Shown: positions 1 through 5,286, counted from the stretch's first letter. The stretch is DNA of 5,286 nucleotides from Pseudomonadota bacterium (GCA_018827585.1 JAHJXP010000001.1:1-5286); one strand, 5' to 3'. Notes: generated by a model from the sequence alone, not told the origin. Numbers and translations: made by a program.

Positions 1-119
1 CTTCTCTTCCGACATACTGAAATGGTTTTACCAAAAAAGAACAAACTCTCAAACAAACACTTTATGCTAACTTTTAATATACGAGGTGGTGGATTTTGGT
101 GTCGCAAGCCCGAATCCTG
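1..119. other. AT-rich upstream intergenic segment, no convincing gene
   Basis: This stretch is clearly more AT-rich than the rest of the window, with A- and T-runs such as the A-tract around 33-38, as is common around promoters and gene boundaries. On the + strand one frame is open from the edge to the stop at 121-123 and another to the stop at 68-70. Neither gives a peptide I recognise. On the - strand an ATG at 15-13 opens a frame reading M-S-E-E-K to the window edge, which could be the start of a divergent gene, but it has no clear Shine-Dalgarno sequence and only five codons are visible. I see nothing else here. Confidence 0.4.
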
Positions 120-148
120 TTGACACCAAAGGCCGCTTCCACTATACT
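120..148 (+). promoter_or_regulatory. Sigma-70-type promoter for the kor operon
   Basis: A perfect -35 hexamer TTGACA (120-125) is followed after exactly 17 bases by TATACT (143-148), one mismatch from the TATAAT consensus. Transcription would start about seven bases further, near 155-157. It is correctly oriented and is the only strong promoter-like sequence I see upstream of korD. The match predicts strong housekeeping transcription, so any control probably acts through a bound regulator or in the leader. Function is inferred from the consensus match alone. Confidence 0.72.
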
Positions 149-318
149 GGACCCGTACGCATGTATTTTTTAATAAGTTGCCCCTTCCACGGGGCGGGGC
201 GTCCTGACAAGCGGGAGCGGGGGAACCTCATCCTTCTCGCCCCCGCTTCGTGTTTAACCCCGTCCAAGATCGGGGCATGCTGCTGGCGGCTTATACGGTG
301 ACGGGCGAACCTCCGCCG

Positions 319-330
319 TCGTGATCACGA
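319..330. promoter_or_regulatory. 12-base perfect palindrome, possible operator
   Basis: TCGTGATCACGA is a perfect inverted repeat with no spacer, lying within the leader about 65 bases before the korD start and directly after the 300-320 hairpin, with which it shares two bases. Dimeric regulators often bind such dyads, but its position some 165 bases downstream of the predicted transcription start is unusual for an operator of that promoter. No regulator can be named. Confidence 0.25.
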
Positions 331-384
331 TATGGAAAGGACTGTTTCGGGGAAATGTACTACCCTTCGGAATCTCGGCAGGAC

Positions 385-390
385 AGGAAG
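385..390 (+). promoter_or_regulatory. Shine-Dalgarno site that sets the korD start
   Basis: AGGAAG lies four bases before the ATG at 395. The in-frame upstream ATG at 332 has no comparable site and would add 21 residues not typical of this ferredoxin family, so 395 is the preferred start. Confidence 0.7.
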
Positions 391-394
391 GCAT

Positions 395-604
395 ATGGCT
401 AAGCTGAAGTTGAAGGAGCATGTGATCAATCGCAACTGGTGCAAGGGGTGCGGGATTTGCGTGCATTTTTGCCCCAAGAAGGTACTGGAATTGGACGATG
501 AGGACAAGGTGGCGGCGGCAAGGCCGCAGGATTGCATTTGCTGCAAGCTGTGCGAACTGAGGTGCCCGGATTTGGCGATCGAGATACTGACGGAGCAGGA
601 TTGA
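395..604 (+). CDS. korD: 2-oxoacid:ferredoxin oxidoreductase delta subunit, 2x[4Fe-4S] ferredoxin (KorD)
   Basis: This is a 69-residue iron-sulfur protein that should carry electrons between the catalytic beta subunit and free ferredoxin in the cytoplasmic KorABCD complex. Two classical cluster motifs are visible: CKGCGICVHFCP at residues 16-27 and CICCKLCELRCP at 47-58, both fitting C-x2-C-x2-C-x3-C-P, hence two [4Fe-4S] clusters. The second motif carries an extra cysteine (C49) beside the four ligands. Length and the N-terminal basic stretch before the first motif fit the small stand-alone delta subunits. It is first in the operon, and its TGA is separated by one base from the korA ATG, so translation is probably coupled. 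The name rests on its position in korDABC; alone, the protein could only be called a ferredoxin. Confidence 0.9.
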   Translation: MAKLKLKEHVINRNWCKGCGICVHFCPKKVLELDDEDKVAAARPQDCICCKLCELRCPDLAIEILTEQD

Positions 605-605
605 T

Positions 606-1754
606 ATGGGCGGCAGAGTCGAGTTTGTCCAGGGGAATGAGGCCTGCGTTGAGGCGGCACTGTACGCCGGGCTGGATTTTTTCGCGGGGTATCCGATCAC
701 CCCCTCGACGGAGATCGCGGAGTTGATGTCGGTGCGCCTGCCCCAGCGGAGCGGGAAGTTTATCCAGATGGAGGACGAGATCGCCTCGATCTGCGCGATC
801 ATCGGGGCGTCTTTGACGGGCCAGAAGGCGATGACGGCGACCAGCGGGCCGGGCTTCTCCCTTATGCAGGAAGGGCTGGGATACGCGATCATGGCGGAGA
901 TCCCCTGCGTGATTGTGAACGTGCAGCGGGGCGGACCCTCGACAGGGCTGCCGACCAAGGTGAGCCAGGGGGACGTGAACCAGGCCCGGTGGGGGGTGCA
1001 CGGGGACCATGCGATCATTGCGCTGACGGCGTCCAATCATCAGGACGTGTTTGCGGTCACTGTGGACGCCTTCAATTTTTCGGAGACCTTTCGGACGCCG
1101 GTGATCCTGCTTTTCGACGAAGTGATCGGGCACATGCGGGAGAAGCTGGAAGTCCCGGCGCCGGGGGAGGTCGCGCTGGTGGAGCGGCTGAAGACCTCGG
1201 TGCGGGAGGGTGTGGACTACCACCCCTATCTTCCCCGCGAGGACGGCCGGCTGCCGATGTCGGATTTCGGGGGCGTTCACCGTTACAACGTGACGGGGCT
1301 GTTTCACGACATGTGGGGATTTCCGTCGGAGAAGCCGGAGGTGGTGCACGGGCTGCTGCGTCATCTGGTGGACAAGATCGAAAATCACGTGGAAGATGTG
1401 ACCCGGTACCGGGAATACTTTGTCGAGGACGCCGAGACGCTGCTCGTTTCGTACGGCTCGGCGGCCCGTTCCGCGTTGCATGTGGCGGTGAACCGCCGCC
1501 AGCGCGGCGAGCGGATAGGCCTGCTGGAGCTGCAGACCCTTTGGCCGTTTCCCGCCGCGCTGGTGAGGGAAAAATCCCGACACGCGGGGTACGTGGTGGT
1601 CGTGGAGATGAACATGGGGCAGGTGCTGCAATCCGTCAAGGCGGCGGCGGAGAGGCCAGAGCGGGTCTTCCTGGCCAACCGGGTGGACGGGGTGCTGATC
1701 GCCCCGGCGGATATTCAGAACATACTGAGGCTGATCCAGGGCAAAGGAGTCTGA
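606..1754 (+). CDS. korA: 2-oxoglutarate:ferredoxin oxidoreductase subunit alpha (KorA)
   Basis: This is the 382-residue alpha subunit of a thiamine-diphosphate 2-oxoacid oxidoreductase, which with KorB forms the active site that oxidatively decarboxylates 2-oxoglutarate to succinyl-CoA, or runs the reverse. The N-terminal pyrimidine-binding domain shows family signatures: YPITPSTE (residues 29-36), MEDEIAS (55-61), TSGPGFSLMQE (79-89) and QRGGPSTGLPT (107-117). The C-terminal third (from about residue 265) is the second, transketolase-C-like domain, with a conserved VSYGSAARSA-type strand. Length fits KorA of separate-subunit enzymes, where gamma is not fused. It starts one base after korD and ends one base before korB. 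Isovalerate-type (Vor) enzymes share these motifs; the adjacent sucCD favours 2-oxoglutarate as substrate. The subunit call is very secure, the substrate less so. Confidence 0.93.
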   Translation: MGGRVEFVQGNEACVEAALYAGLDFFAGYPITPSTEIAELMSVRLPQRSGKFIQMEDEIASICAIIGASLTGQKAMTATSGPGFSLMQEGLGYAIMAEIPCVIVNVQRGGPSTGLPTKVSQGDVNQARWGVHGDHAIIALTASNHQDVFAVTVDAFNFSETFRTPVILLFDEVIGHMREKLEVPAPGEVALVERLKTSVREGVDYHPYLPREDGRLPMSDFGGVHRYNVTGLFHDMWGFPSEKPEVVHGLLRHLVDKIENHVEDVTRYREYFVEDAETLLVSYGSAARSALHVAVNRRQRGERIGLLELQTLWPFPAALVREKSRHAGYVVVVEMNMGQVLQSVKAAAERPERVFLANRVDGVLIAPADIQNILRLIQGKGV

Positions 1755-1755
1755 C

Positions 1756-2559
1756 ATGGCCGTGAAGGAATATATCCGGGAGCGGTTTTTCCCGCATATC
1801 TGGTGTCCGGGCTGCGGGCATGGGGTCGTCCTGGGCGGTCTTGTGCGCGCGGTCGAGGCCATCGGATTGAAAAAGAACGACATCGTGATGGTGTCGGGAA
1901 TCGGCTGTTCCTCCCGGATCGTGGGTTACATGGATTTTCATACGCTGCACGCGATTCATGGGCGGGCGCTGGCGTTTGCCGTCGGGGTAAAGATGAGCCG
2001 TCCGGAGCTGACGCTCCTGGTGCCGATGGGCGACGGCGACGCCCTGTCGATCGGGGGGAACCACTTCATCCATGCCTGCCGGCGGAACATCGATATGACG
2101 GCGATCGTGATGAACAACAAGGTTTACGGGATGACGGGCGGGCAGTACTCGCCGCTGTCGGGCTACGGAACCATGGCCACGACGGCCCCGTACACGAACA
2201 TCGACCAGGAATTCGATGTGGTCAACATTGCGACGGCGGCAGGGGCCACGTTCGTGGCGCGCACCACGTCGTACCACGTTCAACAGCTCCCCGAGGTCCT
2301 GGAAGAGGCGATCCGCCACAAGGGGTTTTCGGTCGTGGAGGTGATGTCGCCTTGTCCGACCTACTATGGCCGGAAGAACAAGGAGGGGAGCGCCGTGGAC
2401 ATGATGGAGCGGCTAAAGAACACGACCACGCCGATCGGCTCCAAGGCGAAGCGGGAGAACCCGTCGCTGATCGAGCGGGGCGTTTTCGTGAAGAAGGAGA
2501 TGCCGGAGTATTGCGCCGAGTATCAGAAAATCATTGAACGGGCGATGAAGGGGAATTGA
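1756..2559 (+). CDS. korB: 2-oxoglutarate:ferredoxin oxidoreductase subunit beta (KorB)
   Basis: This 267-residue catalytic beta subunit binds thiamine diphosphate and a [4Fe-4S] cluster. The cofactor motif is GDGD (residues 92-95) followed by NN (120-121) and GMTGGQ (125-130). Between them lies IHACRRNID, usual in 2-oxoglutarate-type enzymes. Four cysteines fit the cluster ligands known from the crenarchaeal 2-oxoacid oxidoreductase structures: C17 and C20 in WCPGCGHG, C51 in GIGCSSR, and C200 in SPCPTYYGR, with nearly the same spacing. The C-terminal 65 residues form the usual PFOR-beta tail. The start is supported by AAAGGAG (1743-1749), which lies inside the end of korA, six bases before the ATG. 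It is complete with no missing key residue seen. It pairs with KorA; electrons should leave through KorD. Confidence 0.94.
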   Translation: MAVKEYIRERFFPHIWCPGCGHGVVLGGLVRAVEAIGLKKNDIVMVSGIGCSSRIVGYMDFHTLHAIHGRALAFAVGVKMSRPELTLLVPMGDGDALSIGGNHFIHACRRNIDMTAIVMNNKVYGMTGGQYSPLSGYGTMATTAPYTNIDQEFDVVNIATAAGATFVARTTSYHVQQLPEVLEEAIRHKGFSVVEVMSPCPTYYGRKNKEGSAVDMMERLKNTTTPIGSKAKRENPSLIERGVFVKKEMPEYCAEYQKIIERAMKGN

Positions 2560-2562
2560 TTT

Positions 2563-3108
2563 ATGGAGCGGTGCAGGATGGTGTTTTCCGGTTCAGGCGG
2601 ACAGGGGGTGATCACGGCGGCGATCATTCTGGCCGAGGCGGCCGTGCTGCATGAAAACCTCGTCGCCGTCCAGTCCCAGTCGTACGGCCCGGAGGCGCGG
2701 GGCGGCGCCACCCGCTCCGACGTCATCATCGCCGATTCTCCGATCCTCTTTCCGAAAGTGATCCAGCCCAACGTGCTGGTGTGCCTGACCCAGCAGGCTT
2801 ATGCGAACTTTTATTCCATCATCCGGCCGGGCGGTCTGCTCTTCACCGACAGCCGGTATGTCAAAACGGAGAAAAAGGTGGATGCGCGCCAGTTGTCGCT
2901 GCCGATGTACGAAACGGTGATGGAAAAGATAGGCCGTCCGATCGTTTTCAACATCTGCATGCTCGGGGCCGTGATCGGACTGACGAAGCTGGTCCGGCCC
3001 GAGTCAATCATGAAGATTCTCGAAAAACAGCTTTCCCCCGGTTTCCTCGGCATGAACCGCCAGGCCCTCGATCTCGGCCTGAAAATGGTCGAAAGGCTTG
3101 GGGAGTGA
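2563..3108 (+). CDS. korC: 2-oxoglutarate:ferredoxin oxidoreductase subunit gamma (KorC)
   Basis: This 181-residue gamma subunit completes the oxidoreductase and is generally linked to CoA binding and closing of the active site. The signature near the N terminus is GSGGQG (residues 10-15), followed by SQSYGPEARGGATRSD (38-53), the two hallmark motifs of the POR gamma domain. Length matches stand-alone gamma subunits. AAGGGG (2548-2553) precedes the ATG, and only three bases separate it from the korB stop. It is the last gene of the kor cluster: 37 bases after its stop begins a strong terminator-like hairpin. Codon use resembles korAB, and nothing is broken. Confidence 0.93.
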   Translation: MERCRMVFSGSGGQGVITAAIILAEAAVLHENLVAVQSQSYGPEARGGATRSDVIIADSPILFPKVIQPNVLVCLTQQAYANFYSIIRPGGLLFTDSRYVKTEKKVDARQLSLPMYETVMEKIGRPIVFNICMLGAVIGLTKLVRPESIMKILEKQLSPGFLGMNRQALDLGLKMVERLGE

Positions 3109-3144
3109 ATCCGCTTGCATCGGCGTTTGCCCCGTTTGCAGCCT

Positions 3145-3195
3145 TGCCCGTCCCCGGCGTTGCCTCGGGCAATGCCGGCGGGCGGGCGTTTCTTT
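3145..3195 (+). terminator. Intrinsic terminator after korC
   Basis: The inner stem pairs 3154-3164 with 3168-3178 (11 pairs, one G-T wobble) around a three-base TCG loop. After a single bulged C at 3179, pairing resumes between 3145-3153 and 3180-3188 (nine pairs, including two wobbles). The stem therefore totals about 20 pairs and is rich in G and C. It is followed at once by TTTCTTT (3189-3195). The reverse strand has no T-run beyond the stem, so the site should act only on + strand transcripts, that is on kor. The T-tract is interrupted by one C, which may leave some read-through into sucCD. Confidence 0.72.
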
Positions 3196-3224
3196 GCCCG
3201 TGACGAGAGCTTTGAAAAAATACG

Positions 3225-3350
3225 CCAGTGTCATTGCGAGCGAAGCGAAGCAATCCCACAAGCTGCTGTATTGATGAGATTGCTTCGGGCTGAAGCCCTC
3301 GCAACGACTGCGTCGGATTGTTTCCGCGCTGTGCGCCTCGCAATGACTGG
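3225..3350. repeat. Dispersed inverted-repeat element (MITE/REP-like), about 126 bases
   Basis: The ends are imperfect inverted repeats: CCAGTGTCATTGCGAG (3225-3240) matches the reverse complement of CTCGCAATGACTGG (3337-3350) except for two extra bases. Inside, CGAAGCAATC (3246-3255) pairs with GATTGCTTCG (3278-3287) across a 22-base loop. A second right arm repeats the first: 3278-3310 and 3316-3349 share the starts GATTG and the ends CTCGCAA-GACTG. The left arm holds the tandem CGAAGCGAAG. It encodes no plausible protein. The pattern resembles a short repeat family I recall as abundant in many Desulfobacterota genomes; that is from memory, not a search. It seems to be one full unit plus an additional right half. 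Confidence 0.75.
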
Positions 3351-3412
3351 GAGGGCATAAATTCAAATGTCTCGTGACCTGCAAAAGGGGCGCAAAAATA
3401 TGGAGTTGCGGC
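3351..3412 (+). promoter_or_regulatory. sucC upstream region with ribosome binding site
   Basis: GGAG (3402-3405), seven bases before the ATG at 3413, decides the sucC start. An upstream in-frame GTG at 3374 would add 13 residues, lacks a good site and breaks the usual SucC N terminus. Only a weak promoter can be drawn, GTGACC (3374-3379) and AAATAT (about 3396-3401). The segment is somewhat AT-rich, so a separate sucCD promoter is possible but not demonstrated. Confidence 0.4.
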
Positions 3413-4576
3413 ATGAAAATCCATGAATATCAGGCGAAGGAGTTGCTGCGGGACTATGGGATTCCGGTCCCCCGCGGAGGGGTGGCGTCCACCCCGGAGG
3501 AGGCGCGCGGCATCGCGGAAAAACTGGCGGGACAGGCCGTCGTCAAGGCGCAGATCCACGCAGGCGGCCGGGGCAAGGGCGGCGGCGTGAAGCCTGCCGC
3601 TTCCCCGGCTCAGGCGGAGGCGGCCGCCAGATCTATCCTCGGGATGCGGCTCGTGACCCACCAGACGGGACCGGAGGGGAAAAAGGTGCGGAAGGTTCTG
3701 GTGGAGGAGGCGTCCGCCGTTCGCAAGGAGCTCTACCTTGGCCTGGTGGTGGACCGCTCGCGGGGGAAGGAGTGCCTGGCGTTCATGGCCTCGGAGGCGG
3801 GCGGCATGGACATCGAGCAGGTGGCGGCGACGGCCCCGGAGAAGATCGTGAAGTGCGCGGTCCATCCGGCCGTGGGGTTCAGCCTGTTCCAGGCGCGCAA
3901 GCTTTCAGTGGGACTCGGCCTGGATGCGGCGCTGGGCAAGGAGTTCGCGGAGATCGTCCGGAACCTCTGCCGGCTGTTTATGGAGAAGGACTGCTCGCTG
4001 GCGGAGATCAACCCCCTGGCGATAACGCAGGAGGGCCGGCTGCTGGCCCTCGACGCAAAGATCACCTTCGACGACGACGGTCTTTACCGCCATCCCGAGA
4101 TCCGCGGGCTGCGCGACCCGGACGAGGAGGACCCCCTGGAGGTCGCAGCAAAAAACGCCGCCGTCAACTATATCAAGCTGGACGGAAACGTCGGCTGCAT
4201 GGTCAACGGGGCGGGATTGGCGATGACGACGATGGACATGATCATGATGGCGGGGGGCAAACCGGCGAACTTTCTCGACGTGGGGGGCGGCGCGTCGGCG
4301 GAACAGATCGAGAAGGCGTTTGGCATCCTTGCGGCCGATCCGAACGTGAAGTGCATCCTGATCAACATCTTCGGCGGGGTCCTGAGGTGCGACCGCGTCT
4401 CCGCCGGGCTGATCCAGGCGGCGGGCAACAGCGAGATGACGCTGCCGATGGTGGTGCGGCTCCAGGGGACCAATGTCGAGGAGGGGCAGCGGATGCTGCA
4501 GGAATCGGGGCTCCGCTTTACGGTGGCCGAAGGGCTGTACGAGGCGGCCCAAAAAGCCGTTGCCCTGCTCGGATGA
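3413..4576 (+). CDS. sucC: Succinyl-CoA synthetase (ADP/GDP-forming) subunit beta (SucC)
   Basis: This 387-residue beta subunit binds the nucleotide and succinate in the cytoplasmic synthetase that converts succinyl-CoA + ADP (or GDP) + phosphate to succinate + CoA + ATP (GTP). Its length is almost equal to E. coli SucC (388). The N terminus MKIHEYQAKELL is the family opening. The ATP-grasp part shows VVKAQIHAGGRGKGGGVK (residues 43-60). AEINPL (N200) and LDAK (D214) match the E. coli metal ligands N199 and D213. The ligase part has GCMVNGAGLAM (261-271), FLDVGGGA (287-294) and NIFGGVLRCD (318-327), the loop that meets the phosphohistidine of SucD. The gene is complete; nucleotide preference cannot be read. 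It follows the repeat element, and its stop lies 15 bases before sucD. Confidence 0.96.
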   Translation: MKIHEYQAKELLRDYGIPVPRGGVASTPEEARGIAEKLAGQAVVKAQIHAGGRGKGGGVKPAASPAQAEAAARSILGMRLVTHQTGPEGKKVRKVLVEEASAVRKELYLGLVVDRSRGKECLAFMASEAGGMDIEQVAATAPEKIVKCAVHPAVGFSLFQARKLSVGLGLDAALGKEFAEIVRNLCRLFMEKDCSLAEINPLAITQEGRLLALDAKITFDDDGLYRHPEIRGLRDPDEEDPLEVAAKNAAVNYIKLDGNVGCMVNGAGLAMTTMDMIMMAGGKPANFLDVGGGASAEQIEKAFGILAADPNVKCILINIFGGVLRCDRVSAGLIQAAGNSEMTLPMVVRLQGTNVEEGQRMLQESGLRFTVAEGLYEAAQKAVALLG

Positions 4577-4591
4577 TGAGGAGTATTCCCA

Positions 4592-5286
4592 ATGGCCATA
4601 TTGCTGGATGAAAAATCGCGGGTCTGCGTTCAGGGGATCACCGGCGTGGAGGGGAGCTTTCACACCCTGGAGTCGGTGAAGATGGGGACGGCGGTCGTCG
4701 CCGGCGTCACCCCCGGCAAGGGCGGGACGGATCTGGACGGCATTCCGGTGTATGAACGCGTCAGCGACGCCGTGGAGAAGCACGGCGCCAACGTTTCCGG
4801 CATCTATACGCCGGCCGCCTTTGCCCCCGATGCGATATTCGAGGCGATCGAGGCGGGGATCCGTCTCATCGTCTGCCTGACGGAGGGGCTCCCGGTGCTG
4901 GAAATGATCAGGGTGAAACAGGCCCTCAAAGGCTCGGGCTCGGTCCTGATCGGACCGAACTGTCCGGGGATCGCGACCCCCGGCGTGGGGAAGGTCGGTT
5001 TCATGCCCAATTTCATCCATCGGCGGGGGAACGTCGGCGTCGTGTCGCGCAGCGGGACCCTCACCTACGAGATGATCTGGCAGTTGACGGGGCTGGGGAT
5101 CGGCCAGTCCTCCTCGGTCGGGATCGGGGGAGACCCGATCGTCGGATGCGGCTTCATCGATATCCTGGAACGGTTCGAGCGCGACCCGCAGACGGAGGCG
5201 ATCGTCCTGATCGGCGAGATCGGGGGGACGGCGGAAGAGGAGGCGGCGGAGTTCATCCGGACGCAGATGACCAAGCCCGTGGTCTC
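4592..5286 (+). CDS. sucD: Succinyl-CoA synthetase subunit alpha (SucD), 3' end outside window
   Basis: The frame is open from the ATG at 4592 to the window edge: 231 codons plus two bases, against 289 residues in E. coli SucD, so the gene is cut by the window, not broken. GAGGAG (4578-4583) lies eight bases before the start. The alpha subunit binds CoA and carries the phosphorylated histidine. Seen are the CoA-binding Rossmann fold with QGITGVEGSFH (residues 14-24) and GVTPGKGGT (38-46), then IGPNCPGIATPG (120-131), VSRSGTLTYE (151-160), GIGGDPI (177-183) and GEIGG (208-212, with the Glu known to orient the histidine in E. coli). The catalytic histidine (E. coli His246) would lie just past the edge and cannot be checked. 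Small variants from the usual pattern are MPNFIH for xPGHIH and V19 in the first loop. Confidence 0.95.
   Translation, partial: MAILLDEKSRVCVQGITGVEGSFHTLESVKMGTAVVAGVTPGKGGTDLDGIPVYERVSDAVEKHGANVSGIYTPAAFAPDAIFEAIEAGIRLIVCLTEGLPVLEMIRVKQALKGSGSVLIGPNCPGIATPGVGKVGFMPNFIHRRGNVGVVSRSGTLTYEMIWQLTGLGIGQSSSVGIGGDPIVGCGFIDILERFERDPQTEAIVLIGEIGGTAEEEAAEFIRTQMTKPVV

Larger units (their letters stand above)
155..394 (+). promoter_or_regulatory. Long structured 5' leader of the kor operon
   Basis: About 240 bases separate the predicted transcription start from the chosen korD start. Several hairpins can be drawn. GCCCC (180-184) pairs with GGGGC (191-195). AGCGGGGG (216-223) pairs perfectly with CCCCCGCT (240-247) across a 16-base loop. 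CCCCG (258-262) pairs with CGGGG (271-275). A stem at 300-320 pairs GACGG with CCGTC and continues past one bulge. Some arms compete: GGGGCG occurs at 191-196 and 196-201 and could pair with CGCCCC (238-243), and the AAGCGGG at 209-215 could pair with CCCGCTT (242-248). I do not recognise a known riboswitch or leader class. A regulatory role is inference; GC-rich DNA forms such stems easily. Confidence 0.35.

Noticed and set aside
86..301. 71-codon GTG-started frame in the upstream region, with an SD-like GAGG just before it
   Set aside because: It begins before the predicted promoter and runs through it and the hairpins, and its product is unrecognisable. The promoter and leader explain the region better.
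332..394. 21-residue N-terminal extension of KorD from the ATG at 332
   Set aside because: There is no good ribosome site before 332, while AGGAAG sits before 395; the extension has no family similarity that I recognise.
254..1036. 260-codon open frame on the - strand over the leader, korD and korA
   Set aside because: It lies mostly opposite conserved coding sequence and resembles no known family.
426..1883. 485-codon open frame on the - strand opposite korA
   Set aside because: It is a shadow of GC-rich coding sequence: the product is rich in H, R, P and G with no recognisable domain, and the + strand holds the full KorA motifs.
3225..3350. CRISPR array or tRNA-like structure
   Set aside because: There are only two or three imperfect arms, no regular spacers and no tRNA arms or anticodon loop; inverted ends fit a mobile repeat better.
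3374..3412. GTG start adding 13 residues to SucC
   Set aside because: The SucC family begins at MKIHEYQAK, and GGAG is properly spaced to 3413.
3008..3865. 285-codon open frame on the - strand across the korC end, terminator, repeat and sucC start
   Set aside because: It runs through a terminator and a repeat element and is low-complexity H/R/A/G-rich, so it is not a gene.
3905..5020. 371-codon open frame on the - strand across sucC and sucD
   Set aside because: It has the same composition artefact, overlaps two well-identified genes and spans their junction.
5060..5286. Broken or truncated sucD
   Set aside because: The frame stays open and matches SucD to the last base; the truncation is only the window edge.

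Overview
The window is a GC-rich stretch of a bacterial chromosome carrying one metabolic module, all on the + strand. The gene order is korD-korA-korB-korC (a four-subunit ferredoxin-dependent 2-oxoacid oxidoreductase, most likely 2-oxoglutarate:ferredoxin oxidoreductase), then a gap of about 300 bases, then sucC-sucD (succinyl-CoA synthetase beta and alpha). sucD runs off the right edge. The oxygen-sensitive, ferredoxin-linked enzyme in place of the NAD-linked 2-oxoglutarate dehydrogenase points to an anaerobe. The dispersed-repeat family in the gap, with ends like GTCATTGCGAG and CTCGCAATGAC, is one I associate with Desulfobacterota (former Deltaproteobacteria) and some other anaerobic lineages. 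That taxonomic guess is moderate to weak.

Layout. Positions 1-119 are AT-rich and hold no convincing gene. A near-consensus sigma-70 promoter (TTGACA, 17 bases, TATACT) sits at 120-148. It should start a transcript near 155, giving an untranslated leader of about 240 bases with several GC-rich hairpins and a 12-base perfect palindrome (319-330). The kor genes follow from 395 to 3108, separated by only 1, 1 and 3 bases, each with its own Shine-Dalgarno sequence. A very long GC-rich stem with a T-rich tail (3145-3195) looks like an intrinsic terminator closing the kor operon. Behind it lies a roughly 126-base inverted-repeat element (3225-3350), and then sucC (3413-4576) and sucD (4592 to the window end).

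How the genes work together. KorABCD interconverts 2-oxoglutarate + CoA and succinyl-CoA + CO2, passing electrons to or from ferredoxin through the KorD iron-sulfur protein. SucCD interconverts succinyl-CoA and succinate with formation or use of ATP or GTP. Together they are the 2-oxoglutarate/succinate segment of the TCA cycle, able to run oxidatively (yielding reduced ferredoxin and ATP) or reductively (for 2-oxoglutarate and glutamate synthesis, or as part of a reductive cycle). The direction cannot be read from the sequence.

I found no new biological system in the coding part. The points worth a second look are non-coding: the structured leader behind a strong promoter, the terminator that splits kor from suc, and the repeat element, whose two arms keep a small hairpin at the same place with different sequence.
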